In this document: positions 38,955-47,434 of the stretch, piece by piece
Layout: the number at the start of each line of letters is the position of its first letter
Position numbering within the stretch: the first letter of the stretch is position 1
From: Pseudomonas sp. F(2018)
GTDB lineage: Bacteria > Pseudomonadota > Gammaproteobacteria > Pseudomonadales > Pseudomonadaceae
Assembly (NCBI RefSeq): GCF_005508865.1
Contig: NZ_SCOM01000002.1
Coordinates: forward strand, 806,001-870,000
Direction: 5' to 3'
DNA length: 64,000 nucleotides
Position numbers and translations under genes: made by a program
Notes under the pieces: model-generated
Databases searched by the model: none
Told to the model about the DNA's origin: nothing
The model's input: the letters and a program-made list of their open reading frames with translations, nothing else

Positions 38955-39923
38955 ATGCAAAGCAGTAGTGAATTGTTCCCCGTCGCCCTGATCAGTGCCG
39001 AGTTGCGCGGTGATCTGAGCGAAGACGTCTATCGCCTGAAGCCCGGCAACTCGCCGGACTTCTCCGTCGAGCTGGCGCTGACCCGCCTGGGCCTGGCCGA
39101 TCAGGAGCACCGCGGAGAGCCGGTGATCCTGCTGCATGGCAGCTTTTCCAATCGGCGTTTCTGGTATTCGCCGCGCGCCATCGGCCTCGGCCCCCATCTG
39201 GCACGTGCCGGTTTCGATGTATGGATCGCCGAGATGCGTGGCCATGGCCTGTCGCCGCGCAACCAGGTCTATAAACACAACACGGTGGCCGACTACGCGC
39301 GCTACGACCTGCCGGCCATCGCCGCCTTCGTGCGCGAGCAGAGTGGCCGCGCGCCGCATTGGGTCGGCCATTCCCTGGGCGGCACGACCCTGGCCGCCGC
39401 GCTCGGTGGAGGCTATCTGAACGCTGAGGACGCCGCATCGGCGGCGCTGTTCGGCGCGCAGATCAGTCGCATCTACTGGCCGCTCAAGGTGCCGCCGGTG
39501 GAGTGGGGCAGCCGTCTGCTGCTCAAGGGCTTCCACCACATCTCCGGCGCGCGCTTCAAGCGTGGTCCCGAGGACGAGCCGATCGGCCTGGCGCTGGAGA
39601 GTCTGCGCTGGCACCGCCTGTTCGGCCGCTTCGGTGACTCCGAACGCGACTGGTGGGCGGGCATGGCCGATGTGCAGGTACCGCTGCTGGCGGTCAGTGC
39701 CGCCGGCGACCTGCAGGATCCGACCTGGGCCTGTCGCAAGCTGTACGAGCAGTTCGTTGCCGCGCCGCGCAGCTTCCTGCTGCTGGGCAAGGAGAAAGGC
39801 TTTTCCAGCGATTTCGGCCATGTCGAAATGCTGGTCAGCAAGGAGGCGCAGGCGGAGGTCTGGCCCTTGGTCGAGTACTGGCTGCGCGAACTGCAGCTGC
39901 CGGCGGAAAAGCAGCAGGATTGA
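38955..39923 (+). CDS. alpha/beta-fold hydrolase
   Basis: 322 aa. Oxyanion-hole motif LLHGSFSNRRFW (near 59), nucleophile elbow GHSLGG (Ser140) and a late FGHVEML with the catalytic His (near 296). No signal peptide. The N-terminal ~50 residues precede the core. Between ppsA and rraA, as in P. aeruginosa. Substrate unknown. ATG 38955 (MQSSSELF) is preferred; an in-frame upstream start at 38877 runs into the ppsA terminator. Confidence 0.85.
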   Translation: MQSSSELFPVALISAELRGDLSEDVYRLKPGNSPDFSVELALTRLGLADQEHRGEPVILLHGSFSNRRFWYSPRAIGLGPHLARAGFDVWIAEMRGHGLSPRNQVYKHNTVADYARYDLPAIAAFVREQSGRAPHWVGHSLGGTTLAAALGGGYLNAEDAASAALFGAQISRIYWPLKVPPVEWGSRLLLKGFHHISGARFKRGPEDEPIGLALESLRWHRLFGRFGDSERDWWAGMADVQVPLLAVSAAGDLQDPTWACRKLYEQFVAAPRSFLLLGKEKGFSSDFGHVEMLVSKEAQAEVWPLVEYWLRELQLPAEKQQD

Positions 39924-40056
39924 GGTTACAAGCGCTCTGGCATGCGGCTAAGATGTGACGAAATCCGCCGGTCCGGTCACGATTCGCCGCCGTCGCTGCG
40001 GCGCAGCGCAATCCAGGCGCAGCCTACTCTGAGTTTCAACTGATAGGAGCATCCCC

Positions 40057-40545
40057 ATGCAATACGTCACCCCCGATCTCTGCGACGCCTACCCGGAGCT
40101 GGTACAGGTGGTCGAGCCGATGTTTGCCAACTTCGGTGGCCGCGATTCCTTCGGCGGCGAGATCGTCACCGTCAAGTGCCACGAGGACAACTCGCTGGTC
40201 AAATCCCAGGCCGATCAACCCGGCAAGGGCAAGGTGCTGGTGGTGGACGGCGGCGGCTCCCTGCGCCGTGCGCTGCTGGGCGACATGATCGCCGAGAAAG
40301 CCGCGAAGAATGGCTGGGAAGGCATGGTGATCTACGGCTGTGTGCGCGACGTCGACGTGCTGGCGCAGACCGACCTGGGCGTGCAGGCGCTGGCCAGCCA
40401 TCCGATGAAGACCGACAAGCGCAACATCGGCGATCTCAACGTGGCCGTGACCTTTGGCGGCGTGACCTTCAAGCCGGGCCACTATGTCTATGCCGACAAC
40501 AACGGCGTGATCGTTTCCCCCGAACCGCTGAAGATGCCGGAGTAA
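40057..40545 (+). CDS. rraA: regulator of ribonuclease E activity A
   Basis: 162 aa, RraA length. Conserved blocks: [45 protein letters not shown] and [15 protein letters not shown]. RraA binds RNase E and inhibits RNA decay; some family members are aldolases (the DxGGSxRxAxxG and R/D residues are shared), and both readings are possible from sequence. TAGGAG precedes the ATG. 41 bases separate its stop from the cmaX start. Confidence 0.93.
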   Translation: MQYVTPDLCDAYPELVQVVEPMFANFGGRDSFGGEIVTVKCHEDNSLVKSQADQPGKGKVLVVDGGGSLRRALLGDMIAEKAAKNGWEGMVIYGCVRDVDVLAQTDLGVQALASHPMKTDKRNIGDLNVAVTFGGVTFKPGHYVYADNNGVIVSPEPLKMPE

Positions 40546-40585
40546 GCCTCGCGGAGCCCGCACTGGTGGGCTCCAGGTGACGACA

Positions 40586-41578
40586 GTGAGCGCAGGGATG
40601 TACGAGAAAGACAATCTGCAGTGGGGGCTGGTGCACGCCTTCGTCCTCGACGGCCGGGGCGGCGCGCGCAGCCTGGAGTGGGATCAGCTGGAGGGCCTGC
40701 AGCTCGCCGAGCAGGAGAGCCTCTGGCTGCACTGGGACAGAGGCCATCCGCAGACCCGCGCCTGGCTGCGCGAGCACAGCGGCCTCAGCGAATTCAGCTG
40801 TGATCTGCTGTTGGAGGAAAACACCCGGCCGCGCCTGCTGACGCTGCCCGAGCATGAGCTGCTGCTGTTCCTGCGCGGCGTCAATCTGAATCCCGGTGCC
40901 GATCCCGAAGACATGGTCTCGGTACGCATCTTCGCCGGTGCTCGCCGGGTCATTTCCCTGCGCCTGCGCCCCCTGCGCGCCACCGAAGAGCTAATCGCCC
41001 TGCTGGAACAGGGTCAGGGCCCGCGCGACAGCACCGAGTTGGTGTTGCAGCTGGCTCACTACCTCACCGACAAAGTCGACGGACTGATCGACGGCCTGTC
41101 CGATCAGCTGGAAGGCCAGGAAGAGCGCCTCGACAGCGACGAGCGCTTCATGCCCGATCACGGCGTGGTGCTGCACGTGCGCCGCCGCGCCGCCGGTCTG
41201 CGCCGCTTCCTGGCTCCCCAGCGGGACATCTATGCCCAGCTGACGCGCAACGGTTATGGCGACGGAGATCAGTGGAACGAGCTGAACAACCGACTGACCC
41301 GCTACCTGGAAGAGCTGGAGATGATTCGCGAGCGGGTGGGGCTGGTGCTGGAGTCCGAGCACCGACGCATGAGTGAGAAGATGAATCGCGCCATGTACCT
41401 GCTCGGCGTGACCACCGTGTTCTTCCTGCCCATGAGCTTTCTCACCGGCCTGCTCGGCATCAATGTCGGCGGCATCCCGGGGGCCGAGAGCAAATATGGT
41501 TTCCTGCTGATCTGCGCCATTCTTGCCAGTGTCGGCGCGCTGCAGTGGTGGGTGTTCCGCCGGCTGCGCTGGCTCTAG
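40586..41578 (+). CDS. cmaX: CorA-family divalent metal transporter CmaX (ZntB-like)
   Basis: 330 aa from GTG 40586, which has AGGTGA 5 bases upstream; GTG 40577 and ATG 40598 are alternatives. A long helical cytoplasmic funnel is followed by two C-terminal membrane helices (about 268-325). The pore motif is GIN (FLTGLLGINVGGIPG) instead of the GMN of CorA, as in ZntB-type proteins. First gene of the cmaX-cfrX-cmpX-sigX-oprF locus known from P. aeruginosa. Ion not established. Confidence 0.9.
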   Translation: MSAGMYEKDNLQWGLVHAFVLDGRGGARSLEWDQLEGLQLAEQESLWLHWDRGHPQTRAWLREHSGLSEFSCDLLLEENTRPRLLTLPEHELLLFLRGVNLNPGADPEDMVSVRIFAGARRVISLRLRPLRATEELIALLEQGQGPRDSTELVLQLAHYLTDKVDGLIDGLSDQLEGQEERLDSDERFMPDHGVVLHVRRRAAGLRRFLAPQRDIYAQLTRNGYGDGDQWNELNNRLTRYLEELEMIRERVGLVLESEHRRMSEKMNRAMYLLGVTTVFFLPMSFLTGLLGINVGGIPGAESKYGFLLICAILASVGALQWWVFRRLRWL

Positions 41579-41633
41579 ATGTGACTTGCGCCCAGGTCGC
41601 CACGTCTAGGCAACAAATCCATGCGAGGTAGGC

Positions 41634-41870
41634 ATGTACGATCCTTTTGAAGAGTCCCTGCGCGATCTGCTCAAGTCGCAGCCCGGTGACCACGATGATG
41701 ACGCGACCCTCGGCCGTGTGCTGAAGACCGCCAACCGCCAGGTCGGGGCCGGCGATCTCTTCGGTCTCATGGGGCGCGGCCTGGAGGCCATCATGATCGC
41801 TCTCAACAACGGTTCCGCACACGTGGCACCGGTTTCCCGCCGTACCCGCTCCGCAGACAAGGCTGACTGA
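41634..41870 (+). CDS. cfrX: CfrX, small conserved protein of the sigX locus
   Basis: 78 aa, soluble-looking, with a helix-rich DPFEESLRDLLKSQ start and GDLFGLMGRGLEAIMIALNN in the middle. Identified by position (cmaX-cfrX-cmpX) and size. Its function is not established, although it is studied with SigX envelope-stress signalling. GAGGTAGG precedes the ATG, and cmpX starts 2 bases after its stop. Confidence 0.85.
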   Translation: MYDPFEESLRDLLKSQPGDHDDDATLGRVLKTANRQVGAGDLFGLMGRGLEAIMIALNNGSAHVAPVSRRTRSADKAD

Positions 41871-41872
41871 AT

Positions 41873-42697
41873 ATGGAATTCGATCCCTGGACTCAAAGTC
41901 TCGTTAACGCCATGAGCTCGGTATGGGCTCCCGTCGCGGGCTTCATCCCTCGTTTCTTCGGCGCTCTGGTAGTGGTGCTGCTCGGTTTCGTGGTGGCCAA
42001 GCTGCTCGATACCCTGCTATCCAAGCTGCTGGCCAAGCTGGGCCTGGACCGCCTGATGGCGGGCACCGGCCTGAACAAGATGCTTTCCAAGGTTGGCATC
42101 CAGGTGCCGGTATCGACCCTGATCGGCAAGATCGTCTACTGGTTCGTTCTGCTGATTTTCCTGGTTTCCGCCGCCGAGTCCCTAGGCCTGGATCGCGTGT
42201 CCGCCACCCTCGATGTGCTGGCGCTCTATCTGCCCAAGGTGCTGGGCGCTGCCGTGGTGATGCTCTCGGGTGTGCTGCTGGCGCAGCTGGTCAGCGGCAT
42301 CGTGCGCGGCGCCGCCGAAGGGGTGGGCCTGGATTATGCTGCCGGCCTCGGTCGCATTGCCCAGGGGCTGGTGATCATCATCAGCATCTCGGTCGCCATC
42401 GGCCAGCTGGAAGTGAAGACCGACCTGCTGAACAACGTGATCGCCATCGTGCTGATTTCCGTGGGCCTGGCAGTCGCCCTGGCGCTGGGTCTGGGCAGCC
42501 GCGAAATCGCCGGACAGATCCTGGCCGGCATCTATGTGCGCGAACTCTATGAGGTCGGGCAACAAGTGAAGGTCGGCGATGTCGAAGGCCAGATCGAGGA
42601 GATCGGTACCGTGAAGACCGTGCTGCTCACCGAAGAGGGTGAGCTGGTTTCGGTAGCCAACCGTACCCTGCTCGAGCAACGCGTCAGCAGCCGCTGA
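41873..42697 (+). CDS. cmpX: CmpX, MscS-related mechanosensitive channel-like protein
   Basis: 274 aa inner-membrane protein with about five helices in the first 215 residues and a short C-terminal MscS-like beta domain (VGQQVKVGDVEGQIEEIGTV, then VLLTEEGELVSVANRTLLEQ). Known in P. aeruginosa as CmpX, linked to membrane properties and to control of SigX activity. Tightly coupled to cfrX. The 89 bases to sigX may hold a separate sigX promoter. Confidence 0.9.
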   Translation: MEFDPWTQSLVNAMSSVWAPVAGFIPRFFGALVVVLLGFVVAKLLDTLLSKLLAKLGLDRLMAGTGLNKMLSKVGIQVPVSTLIGKIVYWFVLLIFLVSAAESLGLDRVSATLDVLALYLPKVLGAAVVMLSGVLLAQLVSGIVRGAAEGVGLDYAAGLGRIAQGLVIIISISVAIGQLEVKTDLLNNVIAIVLISVGLAVALALGLGSREIAGQILAGIYVRELYEVGQQVKVGDVEGQIEEIGTVKTVLLTEEGELVSVANRTLLEQRVSSR

Positions 42698-42786
42698 CGC
42701 GCCAATCCCTGCTAATGTATGCGACCAGCGCTTCTCGCGTTGCGCTCTGGCGCTGCCTTCTGACCTGACTGTCGGCACGAGTTGTT

Positions 42787-43377
42787 TTGAACAAGGCCCA
42801 ATCGCTTCCCACGCGGTACGACCCACGCGAGCTCTCGGACGAGGAGCTGGTGCAGCGTGCGCATGTCGAGCTGTTCCACGTCACTCGTGCTTACGAAGAG
42901 TTGATGCGGCGTTACCAACGTACGCTGTTCAATGTCTGTGCTCGTTACCTCGGTAACGAGCGTGATGCCGATGACGTCTGCCAGGAAGTTATGCTGAAAG
43001 TTCTCTATGGATTGAAGAACTTCGAAGGCAAGTCCAAGTTCAAGACATGGCTATATAGCATCACTTATAACGAGTGTATTACCCAGTACCGCAAGGAACG
43101 GCGCAAACGCCGCCTACTAGATGCATTGAGTCTCGATCCACTGGAAGAGGCTTCCGAGGAGAAGGCGCCCAAGCTGGAAGAGAAGGGCGGCCTGGATCGC
43201 TGGCTGGTGCACGTCAATCCCATTGACCGGGAAATCCTGGTATTGCGTTTTGTTGCGGAACTGGAGTTCCAGGAAATCGCCGACATCATGCACATGGGAC
43301 TCAGCGCCACCAAGATGCGCTATAAGCGCGCGCTTGACCGTCTGCGGGAAAAATTCGGCAATGTCAGTGAAACTTAA
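42787..43377 (+). CDS. sigX: ECF sigma factor SigX
   Basis: 196 aa. Region 2 (YEELMRRYQRTLFNVCARYL, DADDVCQEVMLKVLY, FKTWLYSITYNEC) and region 4 (LRFVAELEFQEIADIMHMGL, then TKMRYKRALDRLREKF) are complete. SigX in P. aeruginosa controls oprF, fatty-acid synthesis and envelope homeostasis. The start is TTG (42787), giving MNKAQSLPTRYDP, as in the PAO1 protein from memory; no strong ribosome site is seen. No anti-sigma gene of usual type is adjacent; CfrX/CmpX are the local candidates. Confidence 0.95.
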   Translation: MNKAQSLPTRYDPRELSDEELVQRAHVELFHVTRAYEELMRRYQRTLFNVCARYLGNERDADDVCQEVMLKVLYGLKNFEGKSKFKTWLYSITYNECITQYRKERRKRRLLDALSLDPLEEASEEKAPKLEEKGGLDRWLVHVNPIDREILVLRFVAELEFQEIADIMHMGLSATKMRYKRALDRLREKFGNVSET

Positions 43378-43396
43378 TTAGCCGAACAGCCTCTTA

Positions 43397-43511
43397 CGCG
43401 CAGTGTGCGCGAAATATCACCACACAGCAGTGTGTAGTTTTGTTACAATCGCCGCCATGTTGTTCTCGGTCGTTCGGGCCGGGCAACTATTAATCGTCTT
43501 TTGATGGGGAT
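43397..43511 (+). promoter_or_regulatory. sigX-oprF intergenic region with two hairpins and a putative ECF-type promoter
   Basis: Two short hairpins (CGCGC/GCGCG at 43397-43411; CACAC/GTGTG at 43421-43434, then TAGTTTTGTT) could attenuate read-through from sigX. Downstream, TTGTTACAATC (43439-43449) is a candidate -35 region of the oprF promoter known to depend on SigX in P. aeruginosa. I cannot fix the -10 box. Confidence 0.4.
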
Positions 43512-43517
43512 TTACGG

Positions 43518-44480
43518 ATGAAACTGAAAAACACCTTGGGCGCCGTCATCGGTACTCTGGTTGCCACTACTTCACTGAATGCACTGGCTCAAGGCCAGGG
43601 CGCTGTTGAAATCGAAGGCTTCGCCAAGAAGCAGTACTTCGATGAAGCTCGCGATTTCAAGAACGATGGCAACCTGTTCGGTGGCTCCATTGGTTACTTC
43701 CTGACCGATGATGTCGAGCTGCGCCTGGGTTACGACGAAGTGCACAACGCTCGTGCCGAAGACGGCCGCAACATCAAGGGCTCCAACACCGCCCTGGATG
43801 CTCTGTACCACTTCAACACTTCGGCCGACAGCCTGCGTCCGTACGTCTCCGCCGGCTTCTCCGACCAGAGCATCGGCCAGAATGGTCGTAGCGGTCGCAA
43901 CGGTTCCACCTTCGCCAACCTGGGCGGTGGTGCCAAGTACTACTTCACCGAGAACTTCTACGCCCGCGCTGGTGTTGAAGCTCAGTACAACATCGATCAG
44001 GGCGACACCGAGTGGGCCCCGAGCGTTGGTATCGGCCTGAACTTCGGTGGCGGCTCCAAGCCGGCCCCGGTTGCCGAGCCGGTTGCCGAGCCAGTTGCTG
44101 AAGTCGCTCCGACTCCGGAGCCGGCCGAGACCGTTCGCGTTGAGCTGGACGTTAAGTTCGACTTCGACAAGTCCAAGGTCAAAGAAGAAAGCTACGGTGA
44201 CATCAAGAACCTGGCCGACTTCATGAACCAGTACCCGCAGACCAACACCACCGTTGAAGGCCACACCGACTCCGTCGGCACCGACGCCTACAACCAGAAG
44301 CTGTCCGAGCGTCGCGCCAATGCCGTTCGTGAAGTGCTGGTCAACCAGTACGGTGTAGGTTCCGAGCGCGTTGGTTCGGTTGGCTACGGCGAGTCCCGCC
44401 CGGTTGCCGACAACGCCACCGAAGCAGGTCGCGCGGTCAACCGTCGCGTAGAAGCTGAAGTAGAAGCCCAGGCCAAGTAA
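43518..44480 (+). CDS. oprF: major outer-membrane porin OprF (OmpA family)
   Basis: 320 aa. Signal peptide cleaved after AlaLeuAla24; N-terminal eight-strand barrel (about 25-176); linker 180-204 rich in PVAEP repeats; C-terminal OmpA peptidoglycan-binding domain (about 205-320) with FDFDKSKVK, GHTDSVGTDAYNQKLSERRA and GYGESRPVADNATEAGRAVN. OprF tethers outer membrane to cell wall and forms a weak porin. The chain has no cysteine and is about 30 residues shorter than the PAO1 protein, whose linker holds four Cys and a TSP3-like loop. Confidence 0.97.
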   Translation: MKLKNTLGAVIGTLVATTSLNALAQGQGAVEIEGFAKKQYFDEARDFKNDGNLFGGSIGYFLTDDVELRLGYDEVHNARAEDGRNIKGSNTALDALYHFNTSADSLRPYVSAGFSDQSIGQNGRSGRNGSTFANLGGGAKYYFTENFYARAGVEAQYNIDQGDTEWAPSVGIGLNFGGGSKPAPVAEPVAEPVAEVAPTPEPAETVRVELDVKFDFDKSKVKEESYGDIKNLADFMNQYPQTNTTVEGHTDSVGTDAYNQKLSERRANAVREVLVNQYGVGSERVGSVGYGESRPVADNATEAGRAVNRRVEAEVEAQAK

Positions 44481-44500
44481 TTGGCGCTGAGCTTTGCAAA

Positions 44501-44524
44501 AACCCGGCCTAGGCCGGGTTTTTT
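44501..44524 (+). terminator. terminator after oprF
   Basis: Perfect palindrome AACCCGGCCT / AGGCCGGGTT (44501-44520) running into six T. Confidence 0.9.
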
Positions 44525-44574
44525 GTTGGCTTCAGAAGTATTCGAAGCCGCAGTATTTCTTCCCTTAACGGGCA

Positions 44575-44603
44575 TTGTAAGGCCGACTCAGCCTGATTAG
44601 ACT
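44575..44603 (+). promoter_or_regulatory. putative sigma-70 promoter of galU
   Basis: TTGTAA (44575-44580) and TAGACT (44598-44603) with a 17-base spacer, each matching the consensus at 4 of 6 positions. The predicted start is near 44610, about 30 bases before the galU ATG. Confidence 0.45.
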
Positions 44604-44641
44604 GCGCGGCAATTCAGCCCCTCGCAGTACCAAGGATTGTC

Positions 44642-45481
44642 ATGATCAAGAAATGTCTGTTCCCGGCGGCCGGTTACGGCACTCGCTTCCTGCCAGCCAC
44701 CAAGGCCATGCCCAAGGAAATGCTGCCGGTGGTCAACAAGCCGCTGATCCAGTACGGCGTCGAGGAGGCTCTGGAAGCAGGCCTGAGCGAGATCGCCATG
44801 GTTACCGGGCGTGGCAAGCGCGCGCTGGAAGACCATTTCGACATCAGCTACGAGCTGGAGCACCAGATTCAGGGCACCGACAAGGAAAAGTACCTGGTCG
44901 GCATCCGTCGCCTGATCGACGAGTGCAGTTTCTCCTACACCCGTCAGATCGAGATGAAGGGCTTGGGCCATGCCATCCTCAGCGGCCGCCCGCTGATCGG
45001 TGACGAGCCATTCGCCGTGGTCCTGGCCGACGACCTGTGCTTCAACCTCGAAGGTGACGGCGTGCTGCAGCAGATGGTCAAGCTGTACAACCAGTTCCGC
45101 TGCTCCATCGTCGCCATCCAGGAAGTACCGAAGGAGGAGACCTCCAAGTACGGTGTGATCGCTGGTGAGATGATTCGTGACGACATCTTCCGCGTGAACA
45201 ACATGGTCGAGAAGCCGAAGCCGGAAGACGCCCCGTCCAACTTGGCGATCATCGGCCGCTACATCCTGACCCCGGACATCTTCGACCTGATCGAGAAGAC
45301 CGAGCCGGGCAAGGGCGGCGAGATCCAGATCACCGACGCCCTGATGAAGCAGGCCCAGGACGGTTGCGTGATCGCCTACAAGTTCAAAGGCAAGCGTTTC
45401 GACTGCGGCGGCGCCGAGGGTTACATCGACGCCACCAACTTCTGCTTCGAGAACCTGTACAAGACCGGCAAGGCCTACTGA
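44642..45481 (+). CDS. galU: UTP-glucose-1-phosphate uridylyltransferase
   Basis: 279 aa nucleotidyltransferase making UDP-glucose for LPS core and exopolysaccharide. FPAAGYGTRFLPATKAMPKEM (near residue 8, in pieces AAGYGTRFLP and KAMPKEM) is the nucleotide-binding signature; MVEKPKPEDAPSNLAIIGRY and GGAEGYIDATN follow. AAGGA precedes the ATG. UDP-glucose is also a possible entry for glycogen-type metabolism, but glgA is not in this window. Confidence 0.96.
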   Translation: MIKKCLFPAAGYGTRFLPATKAMPKEMLPVVNKPLIQYGVEEALEAGLSEIAMVTGRGKRALEDHFDISYELEHQIQGTDKEKYLVGIRRLIDECSFSYTRQIEMKGLGHAILSGRPLIGDEPFAVVLADDLCFNLEGDGVLQQMVKLYNQFRCSIVAIQEVPKEETSKYGVIAGEMIRDDIFRVNNMVEKPKPEDAPSNLAIIGRYILTPDIFDLIEKTEPGKGGEIQITDALMKQAQDGCVIAYKFKGKRFDCGGAEGYIDATNFCFENLYKTGKAY

Positions 45482-45500
45482 TAGGTCGCTGCTGTCAGCC

Positions 45501-45522
45501 AAAGCCACCTTCGGGTGGCTTT
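45501..45522. terminator. terminator between galU and the VOC gene
   Basis: Stem AAAGCCACC / GGTGGCTTT closed by a stable TTCG tetraloop (45501-45522). The T-run is short (TTT). It can act for both convergent genes. Confidence 0.7.
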
Positions 45523-45542
45523 GTCGTTTCAGGCGGCTTGAA

Positions 45543-45965
45543 TCAGGGGATGGGCATTGCCTCCGAGCCTGGCCCCAGTGGCTGGCCGTAGCTGAACTCG
45601 ACGTAGTTGCCGGCCGGGTCGCGCAGGCCGCAGTAGTAACCGACCGGATAGGGCTCATCGCGTGGCGCCCACACCAGGCAGCCGGCCTCGGCGGCTCGTC
45701 TGGCGATCTGGTCGACCGCCTCGCGACTGGCCACGGCGAAGCCGAAGTGGCTGTAGTCGTCTGCCGCCAGCTGGCGATCCGCGCCGCCGGGCATGATGAC
45801 GAAGATGAACTGATGCTCCTTGCCGGGCTCGGCCATCCAGACGATCTTCGAGCCTTTGCCGGCCCGTTCGTGGATCACCCGCATGCCGCAGAACTCGCGG
45901 TAGAACTCCACGCAGGGTTGCATCTCGGGAACGTGCAGGGCGACATGGGTCAGAGTGGGGCGCAT
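45543..45965 (-). CDS. VOC family protein (glyoxalase / ring-cleaving dioxygenase fold)
   Basis: 140 aa with two beta-alpha-beta-beta-beta units. THVALHVPEM starts module one with a metal-type His; DYSHFGFAVAS gives the second His and LRDPAGNYVEFSYGQP the Glu. Annotated in P. aeruginosa as a probable ring-cleaving dioxygenase (PA2024), but a lactoylglutathione lyase-like or other activity is equally possible at this length. Divergent from gor (103 bases), which suggests, without proving, a glutathione link. Confidence 0.85.
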   Translation of the reverse strand: MRPTLTHVALHVPEMQPCVEFYREFCGMRVIHERAGKGSKIVWMAEPGKEHQFIFVIMPGGADRQLAADDYSHFGFAVASREAVDQIARRAAEAGCLVWAPRDEPYPVGYYCGLRDPAGNYVEFSYGQPLGPGSEAMPIP

Positions 45966-46068
45966 GACGAACCTCCTGGCCGAACCGGCGCGGGTCTAGT
46001 CCTATGTGCAAGCATACACGCAGCCCCCAGGCTCTCCGGTATGCTTGTCGCCTGCAAGGAGAACTGCG

Positions 46069-47427
46069 ATGTCCTATGAATTCGACCTGTTCGTGATCGG
46101 CGCCGGTTCCGGCGGTGTGCGCGCCGCCCGTTTCGCTGCCGGCTTCGGTGCCAAGGTGGCCGTGGCCGAGAGTCGCTACCTGGGCGGCACCTGCGTCAAC
46201 GTCGGCTGCGTGCCGAAGAAGTTTCTGGTGTATGGCGCCCATTTCGCCGACGACTTCGAGCAGGCTTCTGGTTTTGGCTGGAGTTCCGGCGAGCCGCAGT
46301 TCGACTGGCCGACCCTGATCGCCAACAAGAACCGTGAGATCCAGCGCCTCAATGGCATCTACCGCAACCTGCTGGTCAACAGCGGTGTGACCCTGCTGGA
46401 AGGCCACGCCAGGCTGACCGGCCCGCATGAGGTGGAGATCAACGGTCAGCGCCACAGCGCTCGGCACATCCTGATCGCGACCGGCGGTTGGCCGCAAGTG
46501 CCCGACATTCCTGGTAAGGAGCTGGCAATCACCTCCAACGAGGCGTTCTTCCTCGAACAGCTGCCCAAGCGCGTGCTGGTGGTCGGCGGCGGTTATATCG
46601 CCGTCGAGTTCGCCTCGATCTTCCATGGCCTGGGCGCACAGACTTCGCTGTTGTACCGCAAGGACCTGTTCCTGCGCGGTTTCGACGGCGCCGTGCGCAA
46701 GCACCTCAAGGAGGAGCTGGAGAAGAAGGGCCTGGACCTGCAGTTCAACACCGACATCAGCCGTATCGAGCGCCAGGCCGACGGCAGTCTGCTGGCCACC
46801 CTGAAGGACGGCCGCGAGCTGGCCACCGACTGCGTGTTCTACGCCACCGGCCGCCGCCCGATGCTGGACAACCTGGGCCTGGAGAACGTCCAGGTGGCGC
46901 TCGACGACAAGGGCTTTATTCAGGTCAACGAGCAGTTCGAAACCAGCGAACCCTCGATCCTCGCCCTCGGCGACGTGATCGGCCGAGTGCAGCTCACCCC
47001 CGTGGCGCTGGCCGAAGGCATGGCGGTGGCGCGGCGACTGTTCAAGCCGGAGGAGTATCGCAAGCTGGACTACAGCCTGATTCCCACCGCCGTATTCAGC
47101 CTGCCGAACATCGCCACCGTCGGCCTGACCGAGGAGCTAGCGCGCGAGCAGGGCCACGAGGTAAAGGTGTTCGAGAGCAGCTTCCGGCCGATGAAACTGA
47201 CCCTCACCGAGTGCCAGGAACGCACCCTGATGAAGCTGGTGGTCGATGCCAAGAGCGACAAGGTGCTCGGCTGTCACATGGTCGGACCGGAGTCCGGCGA
47301 GATCGTCCAGGGCCTGGCCGTGGCGCTGAAGGCCGGCGCCACCAAGCGCGTCTTCGACGAGACCCTGGGCATCCACCCGACCGCCGCCGAGGAGTTTGTT
47401 ACCATGCGCGCCCCCGTGACCAACTGA
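46069..47427 (+). CDS. gor: glutathione-disulfide reductase
   Basis: 452 aa FAD-dependent disulfide reductase. FAD-binding GAGSGG (11-16), redox pair Cys42/Cys47 in [18 protein letters not shown] site [10 protein letters not shown] followed by [12 protein letters not shown], whose Arg pair indicates NADPH rather than NADH, and C-terminal HPTAAEEF with the catalytic His-Glu. It keeps glutathione reduced in the cytoplasm. AAGGAGAA precedes ATG 46069. The TRIC-channel gene starts 7 bases after its stop and is probably co-transcribed. Confidence 0.96.
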   Translation: MSYEFDLFVIGAGSGGVRAARFAAGFGAKVAVAESRYLGGTCVNVGCVPKKFLVYGAHFADDFEQASGFGWSSGEPQFDWPTLIANKNREIQRLNGIYRNLLVNSGVTLLEGHARLTGPHEVEINGQRHSARHILIATGGWPQVPDIPGKELAITSNEAFFLEQLPKRVLVVGGGYIAVEFASIFHGLGAQTSLLYRKDLFLRGFDGAVRKHLKEELEKKGLDLQFNTDISRIERQADGSLLATLKDGRELATDCVFYATGRRPMLDNLGLENVQVALDDKGFIQVNEQFETSEPSILALGDVIGRVQLTPVALAEGMAVARRLFKPEEYRKLDYSLIPTAVFSLPNIATVGLTEELAREQGHEVKVFESSFRPMKLTLTECQERTLMKLVVDAKSDKVLGCHMVGPESGEIVQGLAVALKAGATKRVFDETLGIHPTAAEEFVTMRAPVTN

Positions 47428-47434
47428 AGGCGCC

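Noticed and set aside
36387..39821. Very long open frame on the minus strand across ppsA
   Set aside because: It is antisense to ppsA, whose product has every expected motif. In GC-rich DNA with strong third-position bias, a reverse frame often lacks stops. Its translation is low-complexity (Ala, Gly, His, Gln, Val) with no domain.
43397..43411. CGCGC/GCGCG hairpin considered as a true sigX terminator
   Set aside because: Only 5 bp of stem and followed by GAAATATC, with no T-tract; at most a weak attenuator.
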